Of a stretch of 64,000 nt of DNA, positions 16,218 to 24,352 are shown in pieces. The position numbers were made by a program, and so were the translations under genes. The notes under the pieces were generated by a model. That model was given only the letters and a program-made list of their open reading frames with translations. It made no database searches and was not told the origin of the DNA. Each line of letters begins with the position of its first letter. Position 1 is the first letter of the stretch. Source of the DNA: Mycobacterium gastri. Its GTDB lineage: Bacteria > Actinomycetota > Actinomycetes > Mycobacteriales > Mycobacteriaceae. Location of the stretch: positions 1-64,000 of the forward strand of contig NZ_LQOX01000146.1 of NCBI RefSeq assembly GCF_002102175.1. The letters are read 5' to 3'.

Positions 16218-17126
16218 CTACTGCTCGGTCAGACCCAATCGCGCCACCAACCATCGCCGCAACTCCGGGCCGTAATCGTCACGATCCAATGCAAAGTCAA
16301 CCGCAGCCTTGAGGTAGCCGCCGGGATTTCCCAAGTCGTGTCGGGATCCCCGGTGCACGACCACGTGCACCGGATGGCCCTCGGCAATCAGCAGCGCAAT
16401 GGCGTCGGTGAGCTGAACTTCCCCGCCTGCTCCCCGGTCGATGCGGCGCAACGCATCAAAAATCGCCCGGTCGAGCACATAGCGACCGGCTGCCGCGTAC
16501 ATCGACGGAGCATCCTGCGCCTTGGGCTTTTCGACCATCCCCTTGACCCTCAGCACGTCGGGCATCTCGGCATCAGGGGCCGGTTCGACGTCGAAAACCC
16601 CGTAGGCGCTGATCTCCTCGGGCGTCACCTCGATGGCGCACAACACCGTGCCGCCCAGCCGGGCCCGAACCTTCGACATGGTGTTCAGCACCCCGGTCGG
16701 CAGCACCAGGTCATCGGGCAGCAGCACCGCGACCGCGTCCTCGTCAGCCGATAGTGCCGGCTCTACGCAGCCGATGGCATGTCCGAGTCCCAGCGGCTCG
16801 GACTGCACCACGGACTCCACCTTGATCAGCTCCGGAGCGCGGCGCACCTTGGCCAGCATGGCCGTCTTGCCGCGGGCCTCGAGAGTGCCCTCGAGCACCA
16901 GATCCTCGACGAAATGGGCGACCACACCGTCCTTGCCCTCGGAGGTGACGATCACCAGGCGCTCGGCACCGGCGGCAGCCGCCTCGGCGGCCACCAGCTC
17001 GATTCCGGGCGTGTCGACCACCGGCAACAGCTCTTTGGGCACCGTCTTGGTCGCGGGCAGAAACCGCGTGCCCAGGCCGGCTGCGGGGACGATCGCCGTA
17101 AAAGGGACCGGAACATCCGATGACAT
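16218..17126 (-). CDS. galU: UTP-glucose-1-phosphate uridylyltransferase
   Basis: A 302-residue enzyme making UDP-glucose from glucose-1-phosphate and UTP. UDP-glucose is the precursor for galactan, trehalose and cell-wall glycolipids. The nucleotidyltransferase signature PAAGLGTRFLPATKTVPKELLP is at about residues 12-33, followed by IVTSEGKDGVVAHF, GLGHAIGCVEPAL, VLLPDDLVLP and KPKAQDAPS. Length is that of the bacterial GalU family. It heads a minus-strand run with moeA1, rimJ and the GlpR-like gene and diverges from the folate gene, with about 77 bases between the start codons. Confidence 0.93.
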   Translation of the reverse strand: MSSDVPVPFTAIVPAAGLGTRFLPATKTVPKELLPVVDTPGIELVAAEAAAAGAERLVIVTSEGKDGVVAHFVEDLVLEGTLEARGKTAMLAKVRRAPELIKVESVVQSEPLGLGHAIGCVEPALSADEDAVAVLLPDDLVLPTGVLNTMSKVRARLGGTVLCAIEVTPEEISAYGVFDVEPAPDAEMPDVLRVKGMVEKPKAQDAPSMYAAAGRYVLDRAIFDALRRIDRGAGGEVQLTDAIALLIAEGHPVHVVVHRGSRHDLGNPGGYLKAAVDFALDRDDYGPELRRWLVARLGLTEQ

Positions 17127-17203
17127 CGTTCACACGATAACTCGCACCCGATTTGCCGGGTGGGTTCGGAGTGGCGAAATCCCGGCCTGTCATCGTTGTG
17201 GGC

Positions 17204-17800
17204 GTGACAAGCGCGGGCAAGGCAGCGTTGCGGCGGCGGATGCTGGCCGCGCGTCGCCTGGTTGCCGACGACATCCGCGCCACCGAGGCTGGGCTGTTCA
17301 CCCGGCACCTGGAGCCGTTGGTGAGCGGCCGCACCACGGTCTGCGCCTATGTGCCGGTCGGCGGCGAGCCCGGGTCGATGGACATGCTCATGGCATTGCG
17401 GCAGCGCGCGGCGCGGGTGCTGTTGCCGGTGGCCCGGGTGGCCGCGGACAACGTCCCGTTACCGCTGTTGTGGGGTGAGTACCGCCCCGGCGAGCTGGTG
17501 CGGGGCCGGTGGGGACTGCTGCAGCCGCCCGAGCCGTGGCTGCCGGAATCGGCTGTGGCCGAGGCCGCCCTGGTACTCGTGCCGGCGCTGGCCGTGGACC
17601 GCCGCGGCGTGCGGCTGGGCAAGGGGCTTGGCTTCTACGACCGCTCACTGGCCGCCATGAACCCGCACACATGGCTGATCGCGCTGGTCCGCGACGAGGA
17701 ATTCGTCGACGAGCTGCCGCAGGAAGCCCATGACGTGCGAATCACCCACGTCATCACGCCCGCACGCGGATTGATCGCGCTCCCGTGTGGGAATGACTGA
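17204..17800 (+). CDS. 5-formyltetrahydrofolate cyclo-ligase
   Basis: A 198-residue enzyme (Rv0992c type) that converts 5-formyl-THF to 5,10-methenyl-THF with ATP. Visible family marks are an N-terminal basic ATP-binding stretch (GKAALRRRMLAARR), VCAYVPVGGEPG, the VLVPALAVDRRGVRLGKGLGFYDR motif and a C-terminal ARGLIALP. I chose GTG 17204 because it gives the usual length and starts just before the conserved helix; the frame extends upstream to 17153. The CIRCE element and the FmdB-like gene follow directly. Confidence 0.88.
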   Translation: MTSAGKAALRRRMLAARRLVADDIRATEAGLFTRHLEPLVSGRTTVCAYVPVGGEPGSMDMLMALRQRAARVLLPVARVAADNVPLPLLWGEYRPGELVRGRWGLLQPPEPWLPESAVAEAALVLVPALAVDRRGVRLGKGLGFYDRSLAAMNPHTWLIALVRDEEFVDELPQEAHDVRITHVITPARGLIALPCGND

Positions 17801-17815
17801 TGTCACGTGGTGGTT

Positions 17816-17842
17816 CTAGCACTTGAAAAGGTAGAGTGCTAG
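17816..17842. promoter_or_regulatory. CIRCE-type inverted repeat (HrcA operator)
   Basis: CTAGCACTT, a 9-base spacer, then GAGTGCTAG, with 8 of 9 arm positions complementary. This matches the CIRCE consensus (TTAGCACTC-N9-GAGTGCTAA) bound by the heat-shock repressor HrcA. It ends 28 bases before the start of the FmdB-like gene. Confidence 0.88.
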
Positions 17843-17870
17843 CCCAAGCCGAATTTTTCCGGAGGTTCTT

Positions 17871-18203
17871 GTGCCGACTTATAGCTACGCGTGCACCGAG
17901 TGCGCCGACCGCTTCGACGTTGTGCAAGCCTTCACCGACGATGCGCTGACCACCTGCGGGAAGTGCTCCGGTCGGCTGCGCAAGCTGTTCAACTCGGTTG
18001 GCGTCGTATTCAAGGGCAGCGGTTTCTACCGCACCGACAGCCGCGAAACGGACAAGAAGTCCAAGAGCTCGGCCAACGGGTCGTCATCGACCGAGAGCAA
18101 GTCGCCGAGCGAGAGCGCGTCGTCGAGCGAGAGCAAGTCGTCGAGCTCGGCGGAGAAGTCCACCAGCTCCTCCGCCCCGGTTACCGCGGGCGCCGCGAGC
18201 TGA
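17871..18203 (+). CDS. FmdB-type zinc-ribbon protein, likely redox-regulated chaperone Ruc (Rv0991c type)
   Basis: A 110-residue protein with an N-terminal zinc ribbon: CTEC (residues 8-11) and CGKC (about 34-37) in an FmdB domain. A serine- and lysine-rich disordered tail (about 60-105) follows. The M. tuberculosis counterpart is a redox-regulated chaperone that becomes active when its cysteines are oxidised and helps Hsp70; this is established there and inferred here. The start is GTG 17871 with GGAGG 8-12 bases upstream. The CIRCE site just upstream places it in the HrcA heat-shock regulon. Confidence 0.85.
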   Translation: MPTYSYACTECADRFDVVQAFTDDALTTCGKCSGRLRKLFNSVGVVFKGSGFYRTDSRETDKKSKSSANGSSSTESKSPSESASSSESKSSSSAEKSTSSSAPVTAGAAS

Positions 18204-18262
18204 CCGGTTATCCACAGGTCGCTTCCTGACCGGCATCGCCGGCGCTGCTTCGCGCATACGGT

Positions 18263-18931
18263 GTGTCGGTGGCCGAAACATCGCTGAACGCATCCCTGTT
18301 CAGCCGCCTAGCGATGCTGTTGCGCCCGGATTGGACCCGGACCGTCCTGGCGCGGCGCATCGCCGCCGCTGGACTCGTCGTGCTGGCCGGCGTAGCAGCG
18401 CTACGATCGAATACCGAGGTCGACGGTTCGCAGGTGGTGGTTGCCACCCGCGACCTGCGCCCGGGCAGTGCCCTGACCTACGACGACGTCCGACTAGAAA
18501 AGCGTTCGGCGGCAACGCTTCCCGCTGGATCACAGTCCGATTTGGGGGCAGTCGTCGGCTCGACGCTGGCGGGCCCGGCGCGACGCGGCGAGGTGCTCAC
18601 CGATGTGCGGATCCTGGGCAGCCGACTGGCCGAGTCGACGGCGGGTCCCGGCGCCCGCATCGTCCCGCTCCATCTGGCCGATAGCGCGCTGATCGACCTT
18701 GTCCGGGTCGGCGACGTGGTGGACGTACTTGCCGCGCCCGCTACCGACTCACCGGCGGCGGCGTCGATCAGCAAGGTCGTGGCTACCGACGCCGTCGTCG
18801 TGCTGGTGTCGGCCAAACAGGAGCTTCAGTCACACGATGACCGCGTCGTGTTGGTCGTCCTGCCGGCACGCCTGGCGAATACGGTCGCAGGCGCGGTGTT
18901 GGGGCAGACGGTGACGTTGACTTTGCATTGA
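18263..18931 (+). CDS. SAF-domain membrane protein (RcpC/CpaB-like, Rv0990c type)
   Basis: A 222-residue protein with a basic N terminus, one membrane span (about 33-48, AAAGLVVLAGVAAL) and an SAF/RcpC-like domain (about 57-120: VVVATRDLRPGSALTYDDV, then RRGEVLTDVRI). RcpC/CpaB proteins assemble Flp pili in the periplasm, but no pilus genes are nearby, so this is a domain resemblance only. It starts GTG 18263; another GTG lies at 18269. In H37Rv this gene is separated from mscL by Rv0986-Rv0989c. Here mscL follows about 110 bases later. Confidence 0.7.
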   Translation: MSVAETSLNASLFSRLAMLLRPDWTRTVLARRIAAAGLVVLAGVAALRSNTEVDGSQVVVATRDLRPGSALTYDDVRLEKRSAATLPAGSQSDLGAVVGSTLAGPARRGEVLTDVRILGSRLAESTAGPGARIVPLHLADSALIDLVRVGDVVDVLAAPATDSPAAASISKVVATDAVVVLVSAKQELQSHDDRVVLVVLPARLANTVAGAVLGQTVTLTLH

Positions 18932-19039
18932 AACGGTCTCGAAAGCCAACCCGCACCTGAGATAACGTCTGCCTTCGACGTGGTTCGACGTGCCCACACA
19001 ATGCAGACCGACTTCAGACCGACCAGAAAGGCGCCACCC

Positions 19040-19498
19040 ATGCTCAAGGGGTTCAAGGAGTTTCTCGCGCGGGGCAATATCGTCGACCTGGCCGTCGCGG
19101 TGATCATCGGTACCGCGTTCACGGCGTTGGTTACCAAGTTCACCGACAGCATCATCACGCCGTTGATTACCCGGGTCGGTGTCAACCAGCAGACCAGCTT
19201 CGGCATCTTGCGGTTGGACATCGGCGGCGGGCAGGCCATCGACTTGAACATCCTGCTGTCGGCGGCCATCAACTTTGTGCTGATCGCCGCCGTGGTGTAC
19301 TTCCTGATCGTGCTGCCGTACAACAGGCTGCGCAAAAGGGGTGAGGTCGAGCAGGCGGACGACGCGCAGGTGGTCCTGCTCACCGAGATCCGGGACTTGC
19401 TGGCGCAAACGAACGGCGAGAGCCCGTCGGGCAAGCATGGCGGCGCGGCCTCGGCTGTGTCGCCGCCGCCGAACCATGGGCCTCGGGCGGATACCTGA
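19040..19498 (+). CDS. mscL: Large-conductance mechanosensitive channel
   Basis: A 152-residue MscL, the homopentameric channel that opens under membrane tension to release solutes on osmotic downshock. The N-terminal amphipathic helix MLKGFKEFLARGNIVDLA leads into TM1 (AVAVIIGTAFTALVTKF), a periplasmic loop and TM2 (AAINFVLIAAVVYFLIVLPYN). A cytoplasmic RKRGEVE helix follows. ATG 19040 is chosen because MLKGF is the conserved start; the frame extends 20 codons upstream. It converges with moaB2. Confidence 0.95.
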   Translation: MLKGFKEFLARGNIVDLAVAVIIGTAFTALVTKFTDSIITPLITRVGVNQQTSFGILRLDIGGGQAIDLNILLSAAINFVLIAAVVYFLIVLPYNRLRKRGEVEQADDAQVVLLTEIRDLLAQTNGESPSGKHGGAASAVSPPPNHGPRADT

Positions 19499-19516
19499 TC
19501 CGCGGGTGACTGAAAG

Positions 19517-20065
19517 TCAGATCTCGAGACTCGACAATTGCCCGATGATCTGAGCGGCCAGCGGATTCAGCGTCGCCATGCCGTCTCGCACGGCGTAGCG
19601 GGAACCGGCGAGGTTAACCACCAGCGTACTTCCCGACACTCCCGCCAAGCCGCGCGACAGCCCCGCGTCGATGATCCCTGCCGATAGCCCCGAGGCGCGG
19701 ATGGCTTCGGCGATACCGAGGATTTCCCGGTCCAGGATGTCGCGGGTGGCCTCCGGCGTGACGTCGCGAGGCGTGACCCCGGTCCCACCCACCGACACCA
19801 CCAGGTCCACCCCGCCGATCACCGCGGTGTTCAGCGCGTTGCGGATCTCAACTTCGTCGGCCGACACCGCGACCACACCGTCGACAACGAAACCCGCCTC
19901 GGTGAGCAGTTCGGTGACCAGCGGGCCGCTGTGGTCTTCGTCGCCGTGGGCAGTGCGATCGTCGACGACGACGACAAGTGCCCGGCCCACCACCAACTTC
20001 GCACCCTGTTCCATGGGTGCAACCGTATATCCGAGCTCTGACAACGGAGGACCTGCCTTCATCAC
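19517..20065 (-). CDS. moaB2: MoaB/MogA-type molybdopterin-binding protein
   Basis: A 182-residue protein of the MoCF family that binds or adenylates molybdopterin. The signature VSVGGTGVTPRDVTPEAT is at about residues 88-105, and a second conserved stretch is AGLSRGLAGVSGSTLVVNLAGS. The GTG start at 20065 overlaps the pepD stop as GTGA (ATG follows at 20062), so the gene is translationally coupled to pepD, as in M. tuberculosis. With the moeA1 product probably diverted to division, the active cofactor-insertion enzyme is likely encoded elsewhere. Confidence 0.9.
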   Translation of the reverse strand: MMKAGPPLSELGYTVAPMEQGAKLVVGRALVVVVDDRTAHGDEDHSGPLVTELLTEAGFVVDGVVAVSADEVEIRNALNTAVIGGVDLVVSVGGTGVTPRDVTPEATRDILDREILGIAEAIRASGLSAGIIDAGLSRGLAGVSGSTLVVNLAGSRYAVRDGMATLNPLAAQIIGQLSSLEI

Positions 20066-21504
20066 TGCTCCGCCTTGCCTAGCGTGACTTGCACGGTACG
20101 GCTGCCTCCCGAGGGGTCTTGGAAAGTCAGCGCCACCTTGTCGCCCGGCGCCTTGGACCTCACCGCGGCGACCAGTGCGTCGGCGCTGTTGATGGGGCGG
20201 TCGTCCACCTTGGTGACGATGACCCCTTTGGGCACTCCGGCAGTGGCGGCCGCGCCGCCTTGCGCCACCTCGACCACCTTGGCGCCGGGAATGCCCTTGT
20301 CAGTCGTCACCTGGACGCCCAGCGAGGCGTGTGTCGCCTTGCCGGTGCTGATCAGCTCGTCGGCAATCCGCTTGGCCTGGTCGACCGGGATGGCAAAGCC
20401 CAGGCCGATCGAACCGCTCTGGGCATCGCCGGAATCCGCGCCCAACGTGGCGATGGCCGAGTTGATGCCGACCAGCTGGCCGTTCATGTTGACCAGCGCA
20501 CCACCGGAGTTACCGGGGTTGATGGCGGCGTCGGTCTGGATGGCGTCCAAGACGGTGTTCTGGTTACCGGACTCGCCGGTGGTCGACACCGGCCGGTTGA
20601 GGGCGCTGACGATGCCCGTGGTCACCGTGCCGGCCAGACCCAGCGGGGACCCGATCGCCAGGACCGGCTGACCGACCCGCAGATCCGATGACGACCCCAT
20701 CGATATCGGGGTCAGTCCGCTGACGCCTTGGACCTTGATTACGGCGATGTCACTGGTCGGATCGGCCCCGACCACCGTGAACGGCGCCGTCCGGCCGTCA
20801 GAGAAGGTCACCGTGGTTTTCGGCGGCGGAGCACCGGCGGGCGGCTTGGCGGCGGCTGCGACGACGTGGTTGTTGGTCAGGATCAGCCCGTCGCTGGACA
20901 GGATGACACCCGAGCCCTCCTCCGATGCGCGCCCCATATCGGTCTCCAGCATGACGACGCTGGGCACCACCTTGGCGGCCACCTGCTCGACCGAACCCGG
21001 CGGCATGTTTGCTGCCGGAATGCTGGGAGCGCCGCTGGCGACCACTCCGCCACCGTTGGTGCTCGCGGGTGACCGGGTCAATTCGACGACCGATGCGGCC
21101 GCGCCACCGATGCCGGCCGACACTACGGCGATGGTGAGTGCGCCAATCGCCAGCATGCCGGCGCGGGGACGTCGCTGGTGAATCACCGTGGGAGGCGGTG
21201 ACATTGGCGGCAGCATTCCGGTTATCGGGCCGGGACCGGTGCCGCCACCGGCGGGGCCCTGCCCGGTGCCGCCGGGGATGGGGCCCACCCCGGTACCGCC
21301 CGGCAGCGGGCGCGGCCCGGTACCCGCGAAGGGGTCGTAGGGCCGGCCGTACTGCGGCTGCGATCGCTGGTAGCGCCAGTCGTCGAACTGCTGATTGTAT
21401 GTTTGCGAAGACCCCTGCACATAAGCCGGGGGCACGGGCTGGTTGGGCGCGGCACGATATTCCGGCTGCTGCGGCGGTGGCGAATACCTCGGGTGATTCG
21501 TCAT
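20062..21504 (-). CDS. pepD: HtrA-like serine protease/chaperone PepD
   Basis: A 480-residue HtrA-family protein. A proline- and glycine-rich cytoplasmic segment (about 1-115) contains repeated PGGTG units. One membrane span (about 118-140) follows, then a trypsin-like domain with the triad His (TNNHVVA), Asp (TSDIAVIKV) and Ser (PGNSGGALVN), then a C-terminal PDZ domain. It degrades or refolds damaged proteins at the cell envelope. It lies downstream of mprB in the mprA-mprB-pepD-moaB2 order, and in M. tuberculosis it is controlled by MprA and SigE. Confidence 0.93.
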   Translation of the reverse strand: MTNHPRYSPPPQQPEYRAAPNQPVPPAYVQGSSQTYNQQFDDWRYQRSQPQYGRPYDPFAGTGPRPLPGGTGVGPIPGGTGQGPAGGGTGPGPITGMLPPMSPPPTVIHQRRPRAGMLAIGALTIAVVSAGIGGAAASVVELTRSPASTNGGGVVASGAPSIPAANMPPGSVEQVAAKVVPSVVMLETDMGRASEEGSGVILSSDGLILTNNHVVAAAAKPPAGAPPPKTTVTFSDGRTAPFTVVGADPTSDIAVIKVQGVSGLTPISMGSSSDLRVGQPVLAIGSPLGLAGTVTTGIVSALNRPVSTTGESGNQNTVLDAIQTDAAINPGNSGGALVNMNGQLVGINSAIATLGADSGDAQSGSIGLGFAIPVDQAKRIADELISTGKATHASLGVQVTTDKGIPGAKVVEVAQGGAAATAGVPKGVIVTKVDDRPINSADALVAAVRSKAPGDKVALTFQDPSGGSRTVQVTLGKAEQ

Positions 21505-21599
21505 GTCGCTAAGTTGCTCTTCCTCTACTGGGGCTTAGTGAGCCCTGTGCTTGGCCATGCGCTGCGGGCATGGGCTTGTTGTCAACAGTAACTGCACCA

Positions 21600-23147
21600 C
21601 TACCTTGCGCGCGCGGACTGAGAATCCACTGAGATAACGTTCGTCGAACTCCGTGAGTTCGTGGAGTCCCCGGCGCCCTCATCAGTACGACCGGCTTCAG
21701 CCGTGGCCCCGGTGCTCACCGGGGTCGTCGGGTAGGTCGGACCCGGCATCGGGCGGCCGGGCAGCAGCACGTGAATCGATGTTCCCGGGGGCTGGCCACC
21801 CGGAACGGTGTCTTCAACCCGCAGCGATCCGCCGTGGTTGAGCACCACCTGTTTGACGATCGCCAGGCCCAGCCCCGAACCCGGCATTGCCCGCGCCGAT
21901 GCGGACCGGTAGAACCGCTCGAACACCAGACGCCGCTCTTGCGCGGGAATGCCGGGCCCGCGGTCGGATACCACCAGCTCGGCGTGTGACGGGTCGAGTT
22001 GTCTCAGCATGACGCCGACGTGGCCACCCGGTGGACTCCACTTGGCCGCGTTGTCCATCAGGTTGAGCGCCGCCCGTGACAGCCCGGCGGCATCACCGTA
22101 GATCTGCCAGGAAATCACCTGGACGTCGAAGTGAATGTCGTTGCGGCGCCGCCGCACCCGCTCCAGGCTGCGGTCGATGACGTCGGCCATGTCGACCGGC
22201 TCGTGCACCACCTCACCGGCGTCGCCGCGCGTCAGATCCACCAAATCGCCTACCAGAGTGGACAATTCCTCGATCTGGGCCAGCACATCGGCACGCAGGC
22301 CGACCATCTCCTGCTCCGGCAGTCGCGGCGCTCCGGGCTCCATCGACGCCATCAGCAGCTCGACGTTGGTGCGGAGCGACGTCAACGGGGTGCGCAACTC
22401 GTGCCCGGCATCGGTGACCAACCTGGCCTGTCGTTCCCGGGATTCGGCCAGCGCCCGCAGCATCAGGTTGAACGCCTCGGTAAGTCTGGCCAATTCGTCG
22501 CTGCCGAAGACGGGGATGGGCCGCAGGTCGTCGGTTCGCGCCACCCGCTCGGCCGCCTCGGTGAGACGGCCCACCGGACGAAGCCCGGCCCTGGTTACCA
22601 TCCCGCCGGCCACCGCGGCGACCGCCACGCCGACACCACCGACGATCAGCAGTACCGCGCGAAGCTTGGTCATGACCGCCTCGGTCGGCTTCAAACTCTT
22701 GGAGATCAGCAGGGAACTGCCGTTGGGCAAATGGATGGCAAGCACCCGCTGATCGGCCGCCGTCCGCCGCGACATGAACAACTCACCGTGGATGACGGCC
22801 TTTTCCGGCGCTCCGACGGGCAGGTGCTGTCCGGGCTGGTTGGCGGTATAGATCGAGTGGCCCGGGTTCACCAGCATCGCGTTGACGTCCGAATACGCCG
22901 TGCCCTCAATGGCTTTGCCCGGGTCGGCGGCGAGCGACCCGCTGGCTATCAGCAACTGCGCGCGGCTCTGCAGCTGATTGTCGATGTCGTTGTAGAGGGC
23001 GGCCGAGATCACCGCATACACCGCGAACGACATCAGAACGACGACCATCGCCACCATCGACATAGCCAGCAGCATGACCCGCCACCGCAGGGACAACGAA
23101 CTGGTCGTTCGCAGCGGTACCCGTGCTCGGCGGCGGAACCCGAGCAT
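21600..23147 (-). CDS. mprB: Envelope-stress sensor histidine kinase MprB
   Basis: A 515-residue sensor kinase. TM1 is at about 24-50, an extracytoplasmic sensor at about 51-160, TM2 at about 162-184 and HAMP at about 185-238. The phospho-acceptor is His249 in TDAGHELRTPLTS, followed by N box (LMDNAAKWSPPGG) and G boxes (DRGPGIP, GSGLGLAI). It phosphorylates MprA in response to envelope stress. I use ATG 23147, whose first base is the last base of the mprA stop (TGATG). The open frame further upstream overlaps mprA. A proline/threonine-rich tail ends the protein. Confidence 0.93.
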   Translation of the reverse strand: MLGFRRRARVPLRTTSSLSLRWRVMLLAMSMVAMVVVLMSFAVYAVISAALYNDIDNQLQSRAQLLIASGSLAADPGKAIEGTAYSDVNAMLVNPGHSIYTANQPGQHLPVGAPEKAVIHGELFMSRRTAADQRVLAIHLPNGSSLLISKSLKPTEAVMTKLRAVLLIVGGVGVAVAAVAGGMVTRAGLRPVGRLTEAAERVARTDDLRPIPVFGSDELARLTEAFNLMLRALAESRERQARLVTDAGHELRTPLTSLRTNVELLMASMEPGAPRLPEQEMVGLRADVLAQIEELSTLVGDLVDLTRGDAGEVVHEPVDMADVIDRSLERVRRRRNDIHFDVQVISWQIYGDAAGLSRAALNLMDNAAKWSPPGGHVGVMLRQLDPSHAELVVSDRGPGIPAQERRLVFERFYRSASARAMPGSGLGLAIVKQVVLNHGGSLRVEDTVPGGQPPGTSIHVLLPGRPMPGPTYPTTPVSTGATAEAGRTDEGAGDSTNSRSSTNVISVDSQSARAR

Positions 23148-23839
23148 CAGGGCGGCGTTTCGCGTAGCACGTAACCCACTCCCCGGACGGTGTGGATCAG
23201 CCGCGGCTCGCCATCGGCCTCGGTCTTGCGGCGCAGATACCCCACGTAGACCTCCAGCGCATTGCCGGACGTGGGAAAGTCGAAGCCCCACACCTCTTCG
23301 AGGATGCGGCTGCGGGTGAGCACGCGTCGCGGATTGGCGATCAGCATCTCCAGCAAGGCGAACTCGGTGCGGGTGAGGCTGATGCGGCGCTGCCCGCGGG
23401 TGACCTCACGGGTTACCGGGTCCAGGCTAAGGTCGGAGAAGCGCATGGCCACCGACTCGGCGGTGTCGTCGGGCTTGGTGCGGCGCAGCAAGGCCCGCAT
23501 CCGCGCCAGCAATTCTTCGAGAGCGAACGGCTTGGGCAGGTAGTCGTCGGCGCCGGCGTCGAGGCCGGCCACCCGCTCCGAAACCGAGTCACGAGCGGTC
23601 AGCACCAGGATCGGCAGGTCATCGCCGGTGCTGCGGAGCTGACGGCACACCTCCAAGCCGTCCAGCCGCGGCATCATCACATCGAGCACGAGTGCGTCGG
23701 GCCGATCGCTGGCAATCATGTCGAGCGCCTCGAGCCCATCGTGGGCCAGTTCGACCGAGTAGCCGTTGAAGGAAAGCGACCGGCGCAGGGACTCGCGTAC
23801 CGCACGATCGTCGTCGACGACAAGAATTCGCACGGACAC
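23147..23839 (-). CDS. mprA: Response regulator MprA
   Basis: A 230-residue OmpR/PhoB-family regulator. The receiver domain contains the acidic pocket VVDDD, the phospho-acceptor Asp53 (LVLDVMMP), the switch threonine (LTARD) and the lysine (PKPF). The winged-helix DNA-binding domain covers about 130-230 and ends VRGVGYVLRETPP. The start is GTG 23839, giving exactly the usual length; the longer upstream frame overlaps the regulatory repeat and rpmF. It controls stress genes including sigE, sigB and pepD in M. tuberculosis and regulates itself. Confidence 0.95.
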   Translation of the reverse strand: MSVRILVVDDDRAVRESLRRSLSFNGYSVELAHDGLEALDMIASDRPDALVLDVMMPRLDGLEVCRQLRSTGDDLPILVLTARDSVSERVAGLDAGADDYLPKPFALEELLARMRALLRRTKPDDTAESVAMRFSDLSLDPVTREVTRGQRRISLTRTEFALLEMLIANPRRVLTRSRILEEVWGFDFPTSGNALEVYVGYLRRKTEADGEPRLIHTVRGVGYVLRETPP

Positions 23840-23854
23840 TAGTTTCGTACGACC

Positions 23855-23873
23855 GCCTGAGACTGGCCTGAGA
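23855..23873 (-). promoter_or_regulatory. MprA box-like direct repeat
   Basis: On the minus strand the 8-mer TCTCAGGC occurs twice with a 3-base spacer, an 11-base period matching one helical turn. It lies 16-34 bases before the mprA start. MprA is known to bind loosely conserved paired 8-base direct repeats and to autoregulate. The match is by eye. Confidence 0.75.
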
Positions 23874-23946
23874 GGCGCGCCGTCGGGAGGTCGGGCTCGG
23901 CCGGCGGGCTCGTCACATGCGCCACAGTGGCCCCTGCCGGGAGCAG

Positions 23947-24120
23947 CTAGCGCCGGTCGAGGTCGACGAGGCCCAGCCGCGCCGCCTTGAGCAGCCTGCG
24001 GGGCACTTTGTGCTTCTGACCCGCCACGGTGACTCCGACCAGTTCGGTCGAGGTGGCCTTCCACTGCGAGCGCCGGCTTCGGGTATTCGCGCGCGACGTC
24101 CTGCGCTTGGGTACCGCCAT
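23947..24120 (-). CDS. rpmF: Ribosomal protein L32 (cysteine-free form)
   Basis: A 57-residue L32 of the 50S subunit: it begins MAVPKRRTSRANTRSRRSQW and ends LVDLDRR. It carries none of the four zinc-ribbon cysteines of the C+ form, so it is a zinc-independent C- type, as in M. tuberculosis. The ATG at 24120 and the TAG at 23947-23949 define it. H37Rv has PE_PGRS genes between this gene and the AtuA-like gene; here they are direct neighbours, about 230 bases apart, diverging. Confidence 0.93.
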   Translation of the reverse strand: MAVPKRRTSRANTRSRRSQWKATSTELVGVTVAGQKHKVPRRLLKAARLGLVDLDRR

Positions 24121-24352
24121 GGTGGGGCCTTACTCCTCGATCGTGGTTGGGTCGGTGCGTGTCGCGTTGCATGGCCGGTGGCCCAGCCGCGACGAGTACC
24201 CCAAGGGTAGTCGGTGACCTGCAGGTCGCCAAAACAGGCGTGCCGGGCCGAGTGAGGCGGGTATCACACCGCTCAACCCGTGCGGCTATGCTGACCTACC
24301 GGTTGGTTGGCCGGTTTGATCCGTCGTTAATCCCAATGAAGGGAGGACGCGC

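Noticed and set aside
19507..19519. Hairpin TGACT-GAA-AGTCA between mscL and moaB2 as a terminator
   Set aside because: A five-base stem without a T-run is too weak to call.
22131..23174. Long plus-strand open frame opposite mprB
   Set aside because: It is the antisense shadow of a GC-rich gene whose own frame encodes a complete histidine kinase. The frame has no domain-like sequence.
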